A stretch of 64,000 nucleotides of DNA, from assembly GCF_000687475.1 (NCBI RefSeq), contig NC_057321.1:248001-312000 (forward strand), read 5' to 3'. Source of the DNA: Ustilaginoidea virens (taxonomy: Eukaryota; Ascomycota; Sordariomycetes; Hypocreales; Clavicipitaceae). The position numbers and the translations under genes were made by a program. The notes under the pieces are model-generated. The model was not told where the DNA came from. It searched no databases and saw only the letters and a program-made list of their open reading frames with translations. Shown one piece after another: positions 1 through 10,095 of the stretch. Numbering within the stretch: the first letter of the stretch is position 1; every line of letters starts with the position of its first letter.

Positions 1-959
1 AAACCTGTACATCAACCATAGGGTTACCTGATCTCAGTAAGGTAAAGGATTCTGATTTTAACTACATCGCCTGTAAAAGGGCAAAGTCAGTTCGGCGTTT
101 TACATCAGGGGCTATACCAGACCCTATGCATTATTTAGATATCATAGAGGGTAATATCTTCCAAATCAACCCTCTACTATATAACAAACGCCCCATTTGC
201 CTCATCTTAGTAGACCGGAAATCACGCTTCCATTAGGTGCACTTACTACCCAATAAGGAAGGACCCACGGTATTCCCAGTATTACAGGGGTTCTTCTAAA
301 GTCTTAGGAATCGCTACGGCAAATCAGCTGTTAAATTCCACTATAATAGTAGCAAGGAAATCAACGATGTCATCATAGCCTAGCTAGCTCTTAAGGGCAT
401 AGATTTTTTAACCTCTTCCCCTTATATTCATAAGCAAAATGGGTTAGCAGAACGCTCTATACGGGTCATCGTTGACCGACTTAGAGCTACTATACTTTAG
501 TCTCGGTTACCTTCTTACCTTTGGTCTGCAGTTATTCTTAGTATTACTACCTTAGTAAATCTAACAGCAGTCACAAACCGTTCCTCGTCACCTTTTAAAG
601 AATTAAAGAAAGACTTTCCGAAAATTACACACTACCACCTACCCAACCTTACTAGCTTCAGAGCTATTAGTGCGGCTATAGAGGTGCTAATCCCTCCAGA
701 AAAACGGGTCATCAGCCACAAGCTGGCCCCCCAGACCGAGTCAGGTAGGTTACTAGCTACGCTAGGTAACAGCACCTATCTCGTCTACATCCCACATCGC
801 CGGGTCGTCACTAAGACCTCTTTCATTACTTTTACCTACCAAAATAAAGGTATAGGCCCTATTTCAAGTGGCCTAAAGGGCACCTTTGATTTCCAACCGC
901 CTTCTAATTTAGAGGGGGTAAACATCGACCAAATTGCTCTAGAAGAGCCTATTTAGAAG

Positions 960-1870
960 TCGCCTCGCCTAAATATGCCTATTTCGTCTAAGACCGACGA
1001 TATGGGCCTAATCGAAGGCACAGGCCTACCACAGGCCACGGATCCAACACAGCCCACAGGCCCACCACAACCAATGGGCCTAATACAGCACACGGATCCA
1101 CCACAACCAGTGGGCCTACCACCAATTGGCCCGCCACAGCACTCTGCAATATTTCTTAGCAATTCGCCGTCTTTCGATTCCAAATCGCTTCAGCCTAACT
1201 CAGCTTTTCAGCTTAGGCAAGACGGTCCGCTTTCACCGGCTAAGGAAAATATAGCCTTTTCCCATACAAAAAGGCTGCAAATGCTAGGAAATGCAGAAAG
1301 CTCTCATCACTAGGAATCTCAATCACTAAGATTTTCCGAATCCATCATAAAAGTGGGCATACCCCGCACATATGAAAATTCTGACTCGCCCCACATAGCA
1401 AATTTTCAATGGTCCGAATCTCAAAGCCCCATACACACTGATTTTCTGCGACTTTCCGATACAACAGATTCTGCCTTTTCGCCCGGCTTCCTAGTAAATA
1501 CAGCATTTCGCCATAGTAAAACGCTGCCTACACTAGAATATCTAAAATTCGAGAGTCCAGATATCGCCTCAAATAAAAGACCATAGGAGAAAATATTTCG
1601 AATATCAGAAAAGGTGCCTATTCAGCTATACCAGGTTAGGGCTACTAGGGGTAGAATTCGAGGAAGAATGCAGCCACAGATACAAGACGTGCAAGGTATC
1701 CTAGGTTATAGATACTATAGGTCACTTTTAGACCTACAGGCTGACCAACAGCCTGACCAACAGTCTGACCCACAGACTGACCAATAGGGTGCTTTCCCAC
1801 CCACCCAGCCGAAAAACGACCAGATTTTCGGATACCCAGGCAGCCCCCCAGAGGCTCCCACACAGGATTT
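960..1870 (+). other. Extended proline-rich linker between integrase and RT of element A
   Basis: Between the integrase C-terminus (ends near 956) and the first RT-linked motif (near 1890) the frame carries about 300 codons of low-complexity, Pro/Gln/Ser-rich sequence, including repeats of a GLPQ/DPPQP type near 1020-1130 and a QPDQQ type near 1740-1790. The matching linker in element B (about residues 960-1100) is much shorter and built on other repeats. The segment keeps rather few stops. It was probably a disordered spacer in the polyprotein; no domain is recognised. Confidence 0.6.
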
Positions 1871-2492
1871 CCCCCCTTCCTATGCTTTTTACCAGCAAAT
1901 ATACGATATTTGCTGTGCAGTAAAGATTAAGGCTGCAAAACGGGCCCCAGAAGGTGTGCCTAATAGCTGGAAGGAAGTCTTACACAGCCCACATAAGGAT
2001 AGCTAGGTAAAAGCCTTATTTTCGGAATTCGAGCAATTAATCGACTTAAATGTCTTCTAATTTATACCAAAGGCTAGTGTTCCTACTAGTAGGAAAATAT
2101 TACGTAACCGGCCTGTTTTTCGCGTTAAGAAAGATGCGAATAATAACCCGGTTAAATATAAGGCACGATTAGTTGTTAAAGGCTTTATGCAGGTATCTGG
2201 GCAAGACTTTACGGAGACCTATGCCTCGACTTCGATCCTACCAACATGGAGGATTATCCTTGCTCTTGCTGCTGCAAACAACTAGGAAATAGAGTAGATC
2301 GACTTTATTGGTGCCTTTCTAAATAGTGAACTACTGGAGACGATTTATATGGAGATTCCAACTGGTTTTCTAGAATTTGCAGAAAGCCTACTCTCACCTA
2401 ACCCAGCCTTATGGTCTGACCAGCAGCGTCGTCGACTTCTAGCCTTGCTTACTAAGGTTGGATATGACCCCTCTGCATCATAGGTCATACTG

Positions 2493-3495
2493 TTGAAGAA
2501 AGCCTTATATGGGCTAAAACAAGGCCCTCGCGAATGGCAGTTACGGTTAAAAGACCTTCTAGTGCAAAAGGGTTTTAAGCCGTTACTTTCTGATGCTGCC
2601 GTCTTCTATAATAAAGGAACGCATACCTTTATTGTGACCTATGTGGATGACTGCTTGATTATCGGTCCAGACCTTAGCTATATTGACCAGCTTAAGGCCA
2701 AATTCCATAAGGTTTATGCTATAGAAGACCGAGGACCTGCCTCCTTCTTTCTAGGAGTGCAGATTATTAGGGATAGAGAAAAGGGCCTGTTATGGCTGCA
2801 CCAATCGCAATTTATTGCGGAAGTCCTTGAGAAATTCAACCTTAAGGATGCACGACCGCATCTAATCCCGCTACAGCCCGGTATACTTGCTGAGGCTGAC
2901 GATATGCCGCTGGATGCTAGTAATCAACACTTATTCCAGCAGCTGGTAGGGACATCGATGTGGTTGATGATGATGTCAAGACCTGACCTTGCCTTTCCAA
3001 CGCAATACCTATCACGATATATGCAACAGGCTTCCACTACACAGCTTAATACTACTAAGGGCACTTTTCGCTACTTAGCTAGTACGGCAAATACAGCCAT
3101 TTGTTACCGAGCCGCTAAAGCTACCGTAGTATTAGCTGCATTTTCTAACAGCGATTTTACTGGGTGCCGGCTGACTTCGAAGTCCACTGGTGGTTATCTT
3201 ACTACCTTAAATAGTAGGCCTATTAGCTGGAGGTCAAAACGGTCTTCGACTATAGTTTTATCAACGCTTGAAGCCGAGTCTGATGCAATACTTGAAGCGA
3301 TTCGCAAAGTGGAATGGATATCTAATTTATTTAAAGAAATCCAGGTCGATATTCAACGCCCGATACCACTATACTGCGATAACCAAGGGTCTATTTCTAA
3401 CGCAAATGACCCAAATCAGCATGCCCGCACTAAGCATACCTTGCTTAAATTCCGGTATATACGTGAGAAGGCCCACGGTGGCCTGGTAAAAATAT
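2493..3495 (+). pseudogene. Open RT-RNase H fragment of element A
   Basis: This is the longest open piece of A, about 334 codons before it runs into the LTR of B, where an artificial stop follows at 3521. It holds the C-terminal half of copia reverse transcriptase, with the KKALYGLKQ box at its start and an intact YVDD active-site box, then RNase H with a SKSTGG box, a TLEAESDA box and a CDNQGS box. It has escaped stop mutations by chance or by lower RIP exposure. The first Met is internal to the polyprotein and not a real start. The last residues of the RNase H domain lie beyond element B at 10849-10952. Confidence 0.9.
3491..3495. repeat. Target-site duplication of element B, left copy (aatat)
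   Basis: The bases aatat directly precede the LTR at 3496 and recur directly after the other LTR at 10844-10848. Removing the element plus one copy restores the reading frame of A (GLVKI then a Tyr-Leu-Pro-Thr stretch as in element B). Confidence 0.95.
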
Positions 3496-4243
3496 TATTG
3501 CAATTCTCAAGGTCACTATAAAAGCAGAGCCTTACTAGCTAGCTAGATGGCACAAGACTGTCTGCGACCTGTGAACTAATCTTAGTATAAATACTAGATT
3601 TTTCACCAAGTCCTAAGACTATACAAGTGCTATAAAGCAGGGCAAGTGTAAAGGCAAGGCAAATATAAGATAACCAGAAACGCAGGGAAGGTGGGAGTTA
3701 AGAGGCATATAGTGCATTAACAGACTCGATTGTGCTGCCCTTCTACTATCTAGAAAGAAGGGGAAAAGCTATCCTATATATACACGAAGGAGGGGTGGGC
3801 CCAGGCATCCAAGGTAGCCAGTAAGAAAGCTCCCCGTAATGCTCGCTATGATACGTCAGCAACCCCGCTATATCCGACCTTTCCAACCACCCTAACCACC
3901 GCACTAGTAATTAGTCACCGCACTAGTAACTAACCACCACACTAGTGGACTAGCCACCACGCTAGTAGGCCACCACGCTAATTTAGCAATGCCACACCAC
4001 GCTAGTAGGCCGCCACCACGCTAGTAGGCAACCACGCTAATTTAGCAATGCCACACCTTTTTTAATAAGGCCTACCTTACTTGATATACAGTAAATAATC
4101 TACTGAAAATCCTAAGGTAAAAGGCAAAGGCCTAAGGTTGGTAAGACTACCGTAAGTCCAAGAGGCGGTATAAGGGCCAGAAGGTTAGTAGGCCAGTAGG
4201 GCATAAGGCCAGCAGCCTAGTAGGCTACTATAGGATTTTAACA
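3496..4243 (-). repeat. 3' LTR of element B
   Basis: 748 bp, identical to 10096-10843. On the element strand it starts TGTTAAAATCC and ends GCAATA, so the inner terminal dinucleotide is TA instead of the usual CA. It contains an internal cluster of about 16-bp units with the core caccacgctagtagg (3900-4058). Confidence 0.95.
3900..4058. repeat. Short tandem units inside the B LTR
   Basis: Units around caccacgctagtagg, alternating with a caccacgctaatttagcaatg variant, are repeated about six times. The same array occurs in the other LTR (10500-10658). In an LTR of this kind it could lie in the U3 promoter region, but no function can be shown from sequence. Confidence 0.75.
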
Positions 4244-4252
4244 CCCCCTCTG
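4244..4252 (-). promoter_or_regulatory. Polypurine tract of element B
   Basis: On the element strand AGAGGGGG ends exactly where the 3' LTR begins; it primes plus-strand DNA synthesis. Element A has the same 15 bases, GCTAATCAGAGGGGG, before its own 3' LTR (11013-11027), which supports both LTR boundaries. Confidence 0.9.
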
Positions 4253-4364
4253 ATTAGCTACTGTAGTAGCAAGCTAATCGTATAAAGGATAGGGAAAGAA
4301 AATGCAGTAAAAAGTGCTAAGGAAAAACATAAGAAAAACCTTAGTAAAAGTAAGTTAGTATAAG

Positions 4365-7300
4365 TTAGCAGGCCCTAAGACCTAGTAACTCGCGGAACCT
4401 AGTAAATTTAGGGCCCGGCAGTGGCTTCGTAAGACCGTCAGCAGGCATACTATTAGTAGGTAAATAGGTAATTTTAACCAAGCCCAGCTGGGCTTGCTCC
4501 CTAATATACCGGAATTTTAATAGCGTATGCTTAGTGCGAGCATGCTGATTAGGGTCGTTAGAATTCGAAATGGAGCCCTGGTTATCGCAATATAGCGGTA
4601 TAGGGCGTAAAATATCAATTTCTAGCTCCTTACAAAGGTTAGAAAGCCACTGTACCTCACGGATAGTCTCAAGTAATGCATCAGATTCAGCTTCTAAAGT
4701 AGATAGCACTACTAAAGAGGCTCGCTTAGAACGCCAGCTAATAGGACCACTATTAATAGTAGTCAAGAAGCCTCCAGTGGATTTAGAGGTTTCTTTACAG
4801 CCAGCAAAATCGCTATCAGAATAAGCGGTTATAATAGGCTGTTGGTTGCTTTTAGTAGTACTAAAGCAAATAGCTAGGTTCTCAGTGCCTTTAAGGTAGC
4901 TAAAGCTGCCTTTTGCAGCATTTAGATGTACATTAGTTGCCTTGGACATAAACCGGGAGAGGTATTGGGTAGGAAATGCTAGGTCGGGCCTAGTCATCAT
5001 CATAAGCCACATTATAGTGCCAGTAAGGCTCTGATAAAGGCTCTGATCAGTAGGGCTAAGGTCTTTTCCACTAGATTCATTTAGAATCCCTGGTTGAAGT
5101 GGAATAAGCTGAGGTTTAGTATCCTGTAAGCCGAATTTAGCTAAGACCTCTGCTATAAATTGGGCTTGGTGTAGCCACAATAAACCTTCCTTCCTATTTC
5201 GTATAATTTGTACGCCTAGGAAAAAGGAAGCCGGACCGCGGTCTTCTATAGCATAGACCTTATGAAATTTCCTTTTTAGCTGGTTAATATAAGTTATATT
5301 TGGACCAACTAATAGGCAATCGTCAACATAAGTGACGATAAAGGTGCTGGTTTGCTTATTATAAAAGACGGCAGCATCAGAAGCTAAAGGTAAAAAACCT
5401 TCACTAGAAATCAGGTCTTTTAGCCGGTGTTGCCATTCGCGGGGTGCTTGTTTTAGCCCGTATAGGGCCTTCTTTAGTAAAATAGCTTGCTTAATAGAAG
5501 GATTAAAGCCGGCTTCTTTAAGTAAAGTTAGTAGCCGTTGCCGTTGAATATCAGACCAAAGCTTGCTATCGCTATTAGTTAGTAGTAGGCTCTCTGTAAA
5601 TTCAAGAAATCCGTCAGGAATATCCATATAAATGGTCTCAGAAAGTTCGCTATTTAGGAAGGCGCCTATAAAGTCGATCTGCTCTATTTCCCAGATATTA
5701 CTAGCAGCTAAAGCCAGTATAACCCTCCAGGTAGGTGGGATAGAGGTAGAAGCATAGGTATGCTGAAAGTCCTTTCCTTCGACTTGCATAAAACCCTTAA
5801 CAACCAATCTAGCCTTATATTTTATAGGCTGATTATTGGCATCCTTTTTAACCCGAAAAACAGGCCTATTGCGTATAATTTTCCTATCAATGGGAACGCT
5901 AGACTTAGGAATAAATTGGAAGACTTTAGTATCCAATAGCTGCTCAAATTCCTTAAATAATGCCTTTATCCAAAGGTCTTTTTCAGGGCTTCGTAGCACA
6001 TCCTTCCAGCTATTAGGCGTACCATCAGGGGCCTTTTTAGCTAGCTTACGCTTAGTTGCATAGCAGGAATCCCATATCAGGTGGTATAAATCCTGATTAG
6101 GGAATAAGTCGGTAGGGCTAGTAGGGTCGGTAGGGCTAGCAGGTATAGCAGGGCCAGCAGGGCCAGCAGGGCCAGCAAGGTCGGCAGGAGTAAGGCTAGT
6201 AAGGATATCTATAAGGTCATCCTTTGCAGTAGCCGGGGACTGTAATATAGGACGGTTATCCAAGGTAGCATTAGTATTAATAACGCTAGTATTAGTAGGG
6301 TCCGGCATGCTTTCTAGATCATCCGGTATAACATTAGTATTAGTAATGTTAGTAAGGTTAGTAGGGTCCGGCATGCTTTCAAGGTCATCCAGTAAAATAG
6401 CAGGTTCTCTGCTAGATACCCCCTCTGAACCTGTATTTTGCCCTCTGTGAAAGTCTCCTTCTAGGCCAGTAGAAATAGGGCCTATACCTTCATTTTGATG
6501 AATAAAGGTAATAAAAGTTGTTTTAGTAACAACCTTCTTCTTTAGAAGGTAGACTAGGTAAGTATTATTACCTAGAGTGGCAAGGAGCCTACCAGGCTCG
6601 GTACGGGGCGCTAATTTGCGGCTTTTTACACGCTTTTCGTGTGGTATAAGCACTTCAATAGCTGCTCCAATGGCCCTAAGGTTAATAAGATCAGGGTAGT
6701 GCTCCGGCGTAATATGGTCATAATCCTTTAATAGCTCCTGATAGGGGCTAGAAGGTCTATTAGTAACAGCTGTTATATTTACTAGCATAACAACGCCAGT
6801 AATTACAGCGGACCAGAGGTTAGATGGTAGCCTTGACCAGGCCATAGTAGCACGTAGCCTATCAGCTATAACCCTAATGGAGCGCTCAGCTAGGCCGTTT
6901 TGTTCGTGAATATAAGGGCAAGAGGTATTAAAAGCTATACCCTGTTCAACAAGCCAATCACTAAGCATTTTGTTGATTTCATTTCCACCATCATAGTGGA
7001 ATTCAACAGGCGTTTTACCATATCTGACCTGTAGGCTCTGTATAAAGCTCTGTAATGCTTTAAAAACAATAGTGCCTTCCCTATTAGGCAGCAAGTAAAG
7101 CCAGCGGAATCGGGATTTTCTGTCTACTAATATAAGGGCAACAGGTCGTTTGTTATATGGCATAGGTGATATAGCAAAAGTATCACCTTCTATAATATCC
7201 AGGCATTTAGCTGGATTAGGTATCGCATCCTTAGAAGGTCTTCTAACCTTTTTAGCCTGGATACAGGCTAGGCAGCGAAAATCAGCATCTTTAACCTTAT

Positions 7301-9314
7301 TAAGGTTAGGCAGACCAGGGGTATTAGCACAGGTCTTTTTAAGTAGCTGAATACCTATATGCCCTAGCCGTATATGCCAAATGCCGGCTAACTGTAATAG
7401 CTTCTGATATTCTGTATCAGCAGTTACAGGGGCAGGAGTAGGGCTAGTAGCCACTACGGGATTTTCGCTAGTCGTAATAGCGGGCTCTTCGCTAGTCGTA
7501 ATAGCAGGAGAGTTGGTAGTAGGGCTAGTAGCCTCTACAGGTTCCTTACTAGTCGCAGTAGTAGGAACGGGGGTAATAGTGGTATCCTCAGGATTACTAT
7601 AATCAGCAGGGTTAGTAGGGCTAGGGACCTCTACTACTATACTATTAGTATAATGGCTGCAAGGTTGATGCAGTAGTGGTGTGTCTATTCCTTTCTGTGG
7701 AAGGAAAAAGCCATATTTTTCGAAGTTAAAAATGCCGATGCATTTACGGCTTGCTGACCAAAGCTGATTTTTAATTAGTACCCCTTTAGCGGCATAGTGC
7801 TTTACACCGCTAATGATGTTAATATCCAAGGCAGGAATATATAGTGCATTCTTGAGCTCTATAATACCCCATTTGGTAGGATTAACGCCCTGTAGCACAG
7901 TAAATCGTGCTGTGCCCCAACCAGTAGGGGAAATAGGGCCACCACCAGTAGTAATTACCGGTTTATCATCCTTCTCAAAATGGTGAAAAGTGGTGAAATG
8001 CTTCTTATCATTAACAATATGACAAGTGGAGCCTGTATCATAAAGGAGGGCATCCTTAGGGGTCCTGCCGCCTGATTTAGCACTATAGCTTATATCAGTG
8101 GATGTAGTGGAAGAAGAATAAGATATATTAGTATCCTGGGTATTATAGTTGCCTATAATAAAGGCCTCAACGTCTTGCTGATTGCTGCTAGAGTCCTGTT
8201 TCTTCTTCTGTTGCTGCTTCTTTTTCCTATTATTAGTAGAATTATTCTTGCTATTATTAGTAGAAGCGGTATTAGTAGACCCTTTATTCTTAGAGTCTTT
8301 GGAAGCCTTAAGCTGCTTAGGGTTATTATTAGCAGCTACTTTATTAGACCCTTTAGAACGCTGTTCTTCTAGTAGGTCAACCATAAAATACTGGAGGTTA
8401 AATTTGCTGCTGTTAATAACACCCTGGGCGCTATAAGCCCTAATCATAGAGCGTTGGCGTTCCGTCCAGCGGGTAAATACCCCCTCTACAGCCCAAAGAT
8501 ACTGGTTAACTTGGTCGAAAGAGTCGATCTTGGAACCTAGGATTCTGAGGCGAGAAATATAGCTGTTAAATTCGCTATTAAAAGCCTCCAAGGTGCCCTT
8601 ATAACCGGTAAATGTAAGGGTGTGAAAGGTAGGGTATAAGTGTGCCCGCTGTACTTCTGGTGAGTGGCAATACTGGGCCACCAGTAAAAGGTAGGCTTCC
8701 TCTGGGTCGTTACACCAGTCTATAGCCTCTGCAGCTTCTTCACCACAGCTATTCTTTAGCATTAGTAGTAGAAGTGCCTGCTCAGACTCATCAAAGTGCC
8801 TTGCTATAGAAGGGTCGTTGACAAAATTAGCTATTTTAAAGGCCCGAAGTTGTATAGTAAGGGCCTGCTTCCACTGGTCGAAATTATAGGGGCTTTTTAG
8901 CTTTTGGGACTCCTTAAAGCGGTTGGCAGTCTTAGCTAATTCCTTAATAGCCCCATCACTAATTTGGTTGGTGATAGTTGTTGGTGGCGTTGTATAAATA
9001 GGCTCTTTACCCTTATATTTTATAGGCGTAGAAGGTTGGTCGATTTCCATAACGTCAGCTTCACTATCATCATCTTTAGTGGTAGTCGTCTTAGTGGAAG
9101 GTCCAGCGTTAGTAGCTTTAGTAGGCTTCTTATTAGTAGCCTGGGTAGCCTGGGTGTCGTTATTTTGCCTAGTAACTAAGCCCTGTATAAGGTCAGTTAG
9201 TATATTCATCTGAGATTTCATATCGTCCATATCTAGCTGTAGCTGTGCATTAGTATCAACTTCAGTATCGGATTCAGGGACCTTATAGGATCCTGACTCT
9301 GCCATAGTGGGCAA
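4365..9314 (-). CDS. Gag-Pol polyprotein of Ty1/copia element B
   Basis: A single 1649-residue frame encodes every activity needed for copia retrotransposition in virus-like particles. Domains in order: a Gag region (about residues 130-320, UBN2-like), a basic Lys/Asn/Gln-rich tract (325-377) where a CCHC knuckle would be expected, aspartic protease with a YDTGST box (about 424), GAG-pre-integrase with a His-His-Cys-Cys finger (645-695), and the integrase core with catalytic Asp near 709, Asp near 774 and Glu near 809. Reverse transcriptase follows (about 1130-1375, LYGLKQAPREW near 1283, YVDD near 1328), then RNase H (about 1490-1640; DSDFAG, EAESDA, CDNQGS, PADGLTKPL). Length is in the usual range for a one-frame copia polyprotein. 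The start Met lies 781 bp inside the 5' LTR and the stop is TAA. All recognised catalytic motifs are present, so activity is plausible but not shown. Confidence 0.95.
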   Translation of the reverse strand: MPTMAESGSYKVPESDTEVDTNAQLQLDMDDMKSQMNILTDLIQGLVTRQNNDTQATQATNKKPTKATNAGPSTKTTTTKDDDSEADVMEIDQPSTPIKYKGKEPIYTTPPTTITNQISDGAIKELAKTANRFKESQKLKSPYNFDQWKQALTIQLRAFKIANFVNDPSIARHFDESEQALLLLMLKNSCGEEAAEAIDWCNDPEEAYLLLVAQYCHSPEVQRAHLYPTFHTLTFTGYKGTLEAFNSEFNSYISRLRILGSKIDSFDQVNQYLWAVEGVFTRWTERQRSMIRAYSAQGVINSSKFNLQYFMVDLLEEQRSKGSNKVAANNNPKQLKASKDSKNKGSTNTASTNNSKNNSTNNRKKKQQQKKKQDSSSNQQDVEAFIIGNYNTQDTNISYSSSTTSTDISYSAKSGGRTPKDALLYDTGSTCHIVNDKKHFTTFHHFEKDDKPVITTGGGPISPTGWGTARFTVLQGVNPTKWGIIELKNALYIPALDINIISGVKHYAAKGVLIKNQLWSASRKCIGIFNFEKYGFFLPQKGIDTPLLHQPCSHYTNSIVVEVPSPTNPADYSNPEDTTITPVPTTATSKEPVEATSPTTNSPAITTSEEPAITTSENPVVATSPTPAPVTADTEYQKLLQLAGIWHIRLGHIGIQLLKKTCANTPGLPNLNKVKDADFRCLACIQAKKVRRPSKDAIPNPAKCLDIIEGDTFAISPMPYNKRPVALILVDRKSRFRWLYLLPNREGTIVFKALQSFIQSLQVRYGKTPVEFHYDGGNEINKMLSDWLVEQGIAFNTSCPYIHEQNGLAERSIRVIADRLRATMAWSRLPSNLWSAVITGVVMLVNITAVTNRPSSPYQELLKDYDHITPEHYPDLINLRAIGAAIEVLIPHEKRVKSRKLAPRTEPGRLLATLGNNTYLVYLLKKKVVTKTTFITFIHQNEGIGPISTGLEGDFHRGQNTGSEGVSSREPAILLDDLESMPDPTNLTNITNTNVIPDDLESMPDPTNTSVINTNATLDNRPILQSPATAKDDLIDILTSLTPADLAGPAGPAGPAIPASPTDPTSPTDLFPNQDLYHLIWDSCYATKRKLAKKAPDGTPNSWKDVLRSPEKDLWIKALFKEFEQLLDTKVFQFIPKSSVPIDRKIIRNRPVFRVKKDANNQPIKYKARLVVKGFMQVEGKDFQHTYASTSIPPTWRVILALAASNIWEIEQIDFIGAFLNSELSETIYMDIPDGFLEFTESLLLTNSDSKLWSDIQRQRLLTLLKEAGFNPSIKQAILLKKALYGLKQAPREWQHRLKDLISSEGFLPLASDAAVFYNKQTSTFIVTYVDDCLLVGPNITYINQLKRKFHKVYAIEDRGPASFFLGVQIIRNRKEGLLWLHQAQFIAEVLAKFGLQDTKPQLIPLQPGILNESSGKDLSPTDQSLYQSLTGTIMWLMMMTRPDLAFPTQYLSRFMSKATNVHLNAAKGSFSYLKGTENLAICFSTTKSNQQPIITAYSDSDFAGCKETSKSTGGFLTTINSGPISWRSKRASLVVLSTLEAESDALLETIREVQWLSNLCKELEIDILRPIPLYCDNQGSISNSNDPNQHARTKHTLLKFRYIREQAQLGLVKITYLPTNSMPADGLTKPLPGPKFTRFRELLGLRAC
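6145..6385 (-). repeat. Short coding repeats in the integrase-RT linker of B
   Basis: The polyprotein linker (about residues 975-1060) has two direct copies of a DDLESMPDPTN unit followed by Ala-Gly-Pro repeats, visible on the plus strand as repeated gccagcagg. It is a disordered spacer between integrase and reverse transcriptase, with no domain recognised. Confidence 0.75.
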
Positions 9315-9540
9315 GAAGGGTTTAAAAATCCGTTGAAAAATGGTGCCGATAGTTGTAATAACAGAGGAATAATTAGCAGAGGAATAACTAGTTAAATAGC
9401 TAGCAAAATAGTCGAGTAACTGGTAAAATAGCTAGTAAAAATAGTCGAATAACTAGTCGGATTGCCAGTATATATAGTGACTAGTAGCCTACTATAAAAA
9501 TAGCCGCAGATTATAGCGGCCGGTCTCAGTATAAAAGCAC

Positions 9541-9960
9541 AGATGCCGTAGGCGTTGTGCAAGTCCGTATTATAGCGTTGATATTCAAGGTGCTAATATG
9601 GTGCCGTAATATAAAGGTGCCGTAAGTGCCGTAGGTGCCGTAGGTGCCGTGGGTGCTATAGGTGCCGTAATATAAAAGGTGCCGTAAATGACGTACCAAA
9701 AGTGCTATAAGTGGGAGAGTATAACAGGTGCCGTATGGTGCAGTGGGTGTCGTGCACTAGGTGCAAAGGTGTTATACAGTGGTATAGTGTGATAGATATC
9801 ACACTATAAAGTCCGTAGGTGCCGTAGGTTACTCCAAAAATAACGTAAGGTTACGCTAAAAGTGCCGTGAGGTTGCGCCGTAAGTTGCCGTTAGGTACGC
9901 CGTTGATTGCCGCAGGGTAATGCCGTAGGTAACAAGAGGTAAGCCAAAGGTGATAATAGG
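9541..9960 (-). repeat. GTGCCGTA motif array in the leader of element B
   Basis: The untranslated leader between the primer-binding site and the Gag start carries more than a dozen exact or near copies of gtgccgta (TACGGCAC on the element strand), irregularly spaced and densest at 9600-9690. No frame crosses it. It may hold RNA packaging or expression signals, which is inference. Its regularity contrasts with the unique sequence on both sides. Confidence 0.8.
9783..9808. repeat. 11-bp inverted repeat with 4-base loop
   Basis: TATAGTGTGAT and ATCACACTATA are perfect reverse complements separated by agat. It lies in the leader of element B between two blocks of the GTGCCGTA array and would form a stable hairpin in the genomic RNA. 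Confidence 0.85.
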
Positions 9961-10080
9961 TAAGCCGAAGTTAATAAGGGTAAGCCGAAGATACCAAAGG
10001 ATAGCTATATTAGTAGTACTAATAAGCAAAAGAGACCAAGGGGTGAACACAAAAAGGTAGGGTGAAACAAAGAAGTAAAA

Positions 10081-10095
10081 CCCGGGCTCATAACC
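10081..10095 (-). promoter_or_regulatory. Primer-binding site of B, matching the initiator tRNA-Met anticodon arm
   Basis: The 15 bases next to the 5' LTR read cccgggctcataacc on the plus strand, the sense sequence of the anticodon stem-loop of eukaryotic initiator tRNA-Met (GGGCUCAUAACC). The element RNA would therefore pair with a tRNA cleaved in its anticodon loop. Known relatives using such a half-tRNA primer are Drosophila copia and yeast Ty5. No match to a tRNA 3' CCA end is present next to the LTR. Confidence 0.88.

Larger units (their letters stand above)
1..3495 (+). pseudogene. Element A, left part: decayed Ty1/copia Pol (integrase to RNase H)
   Basis: The window opens inside a copia polyprotein read on the plus strand. 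The zinc-binding end of the GAG-pre-integrase domain (about 1-110) is followed by the integrase core, with an EQNGLAERS-like box near 435-460, a linker (960-1870), reverse transcriptase (about 2040-2800, LYGLKQ box near 2505, intact YVDD near 2640) and RNase H (about 3130-3490). Many in-frame TAG codons stand where the related element B has Trp or Gln, for example near 235, 2005 and 2284, the expected product of RIP. The frame is cut after the residues GLVKI at 3490 by insertion of element B, then resumes at 10849. The 5' LTR, Gag and protease lie left of the window. Residue-level similarity to B is obvious, but the linker and LTRs differ, so A is a related, older family. Non-functional. Confidence 0.93.

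Noticed and set aside
953..1863. Gly/Cys-rich and Gly/Val-rich frames on minus (953-1183, 1645-1863)
   Set aside because: Antisense of the proline-rich repeats in the element A linker.
8175..8436. Leu/Phe-rich membrane-like frames on plus
   Set aside because: Antisense of the Lys/Asn/Gln-rich Gag tail of element B.
10081..10095. Initiator tRNA-Met gene fragment
   Set aside because: Only the anticodon arm is present and it abuts the LTR edge exactly; a primer-binding site, not a gene.
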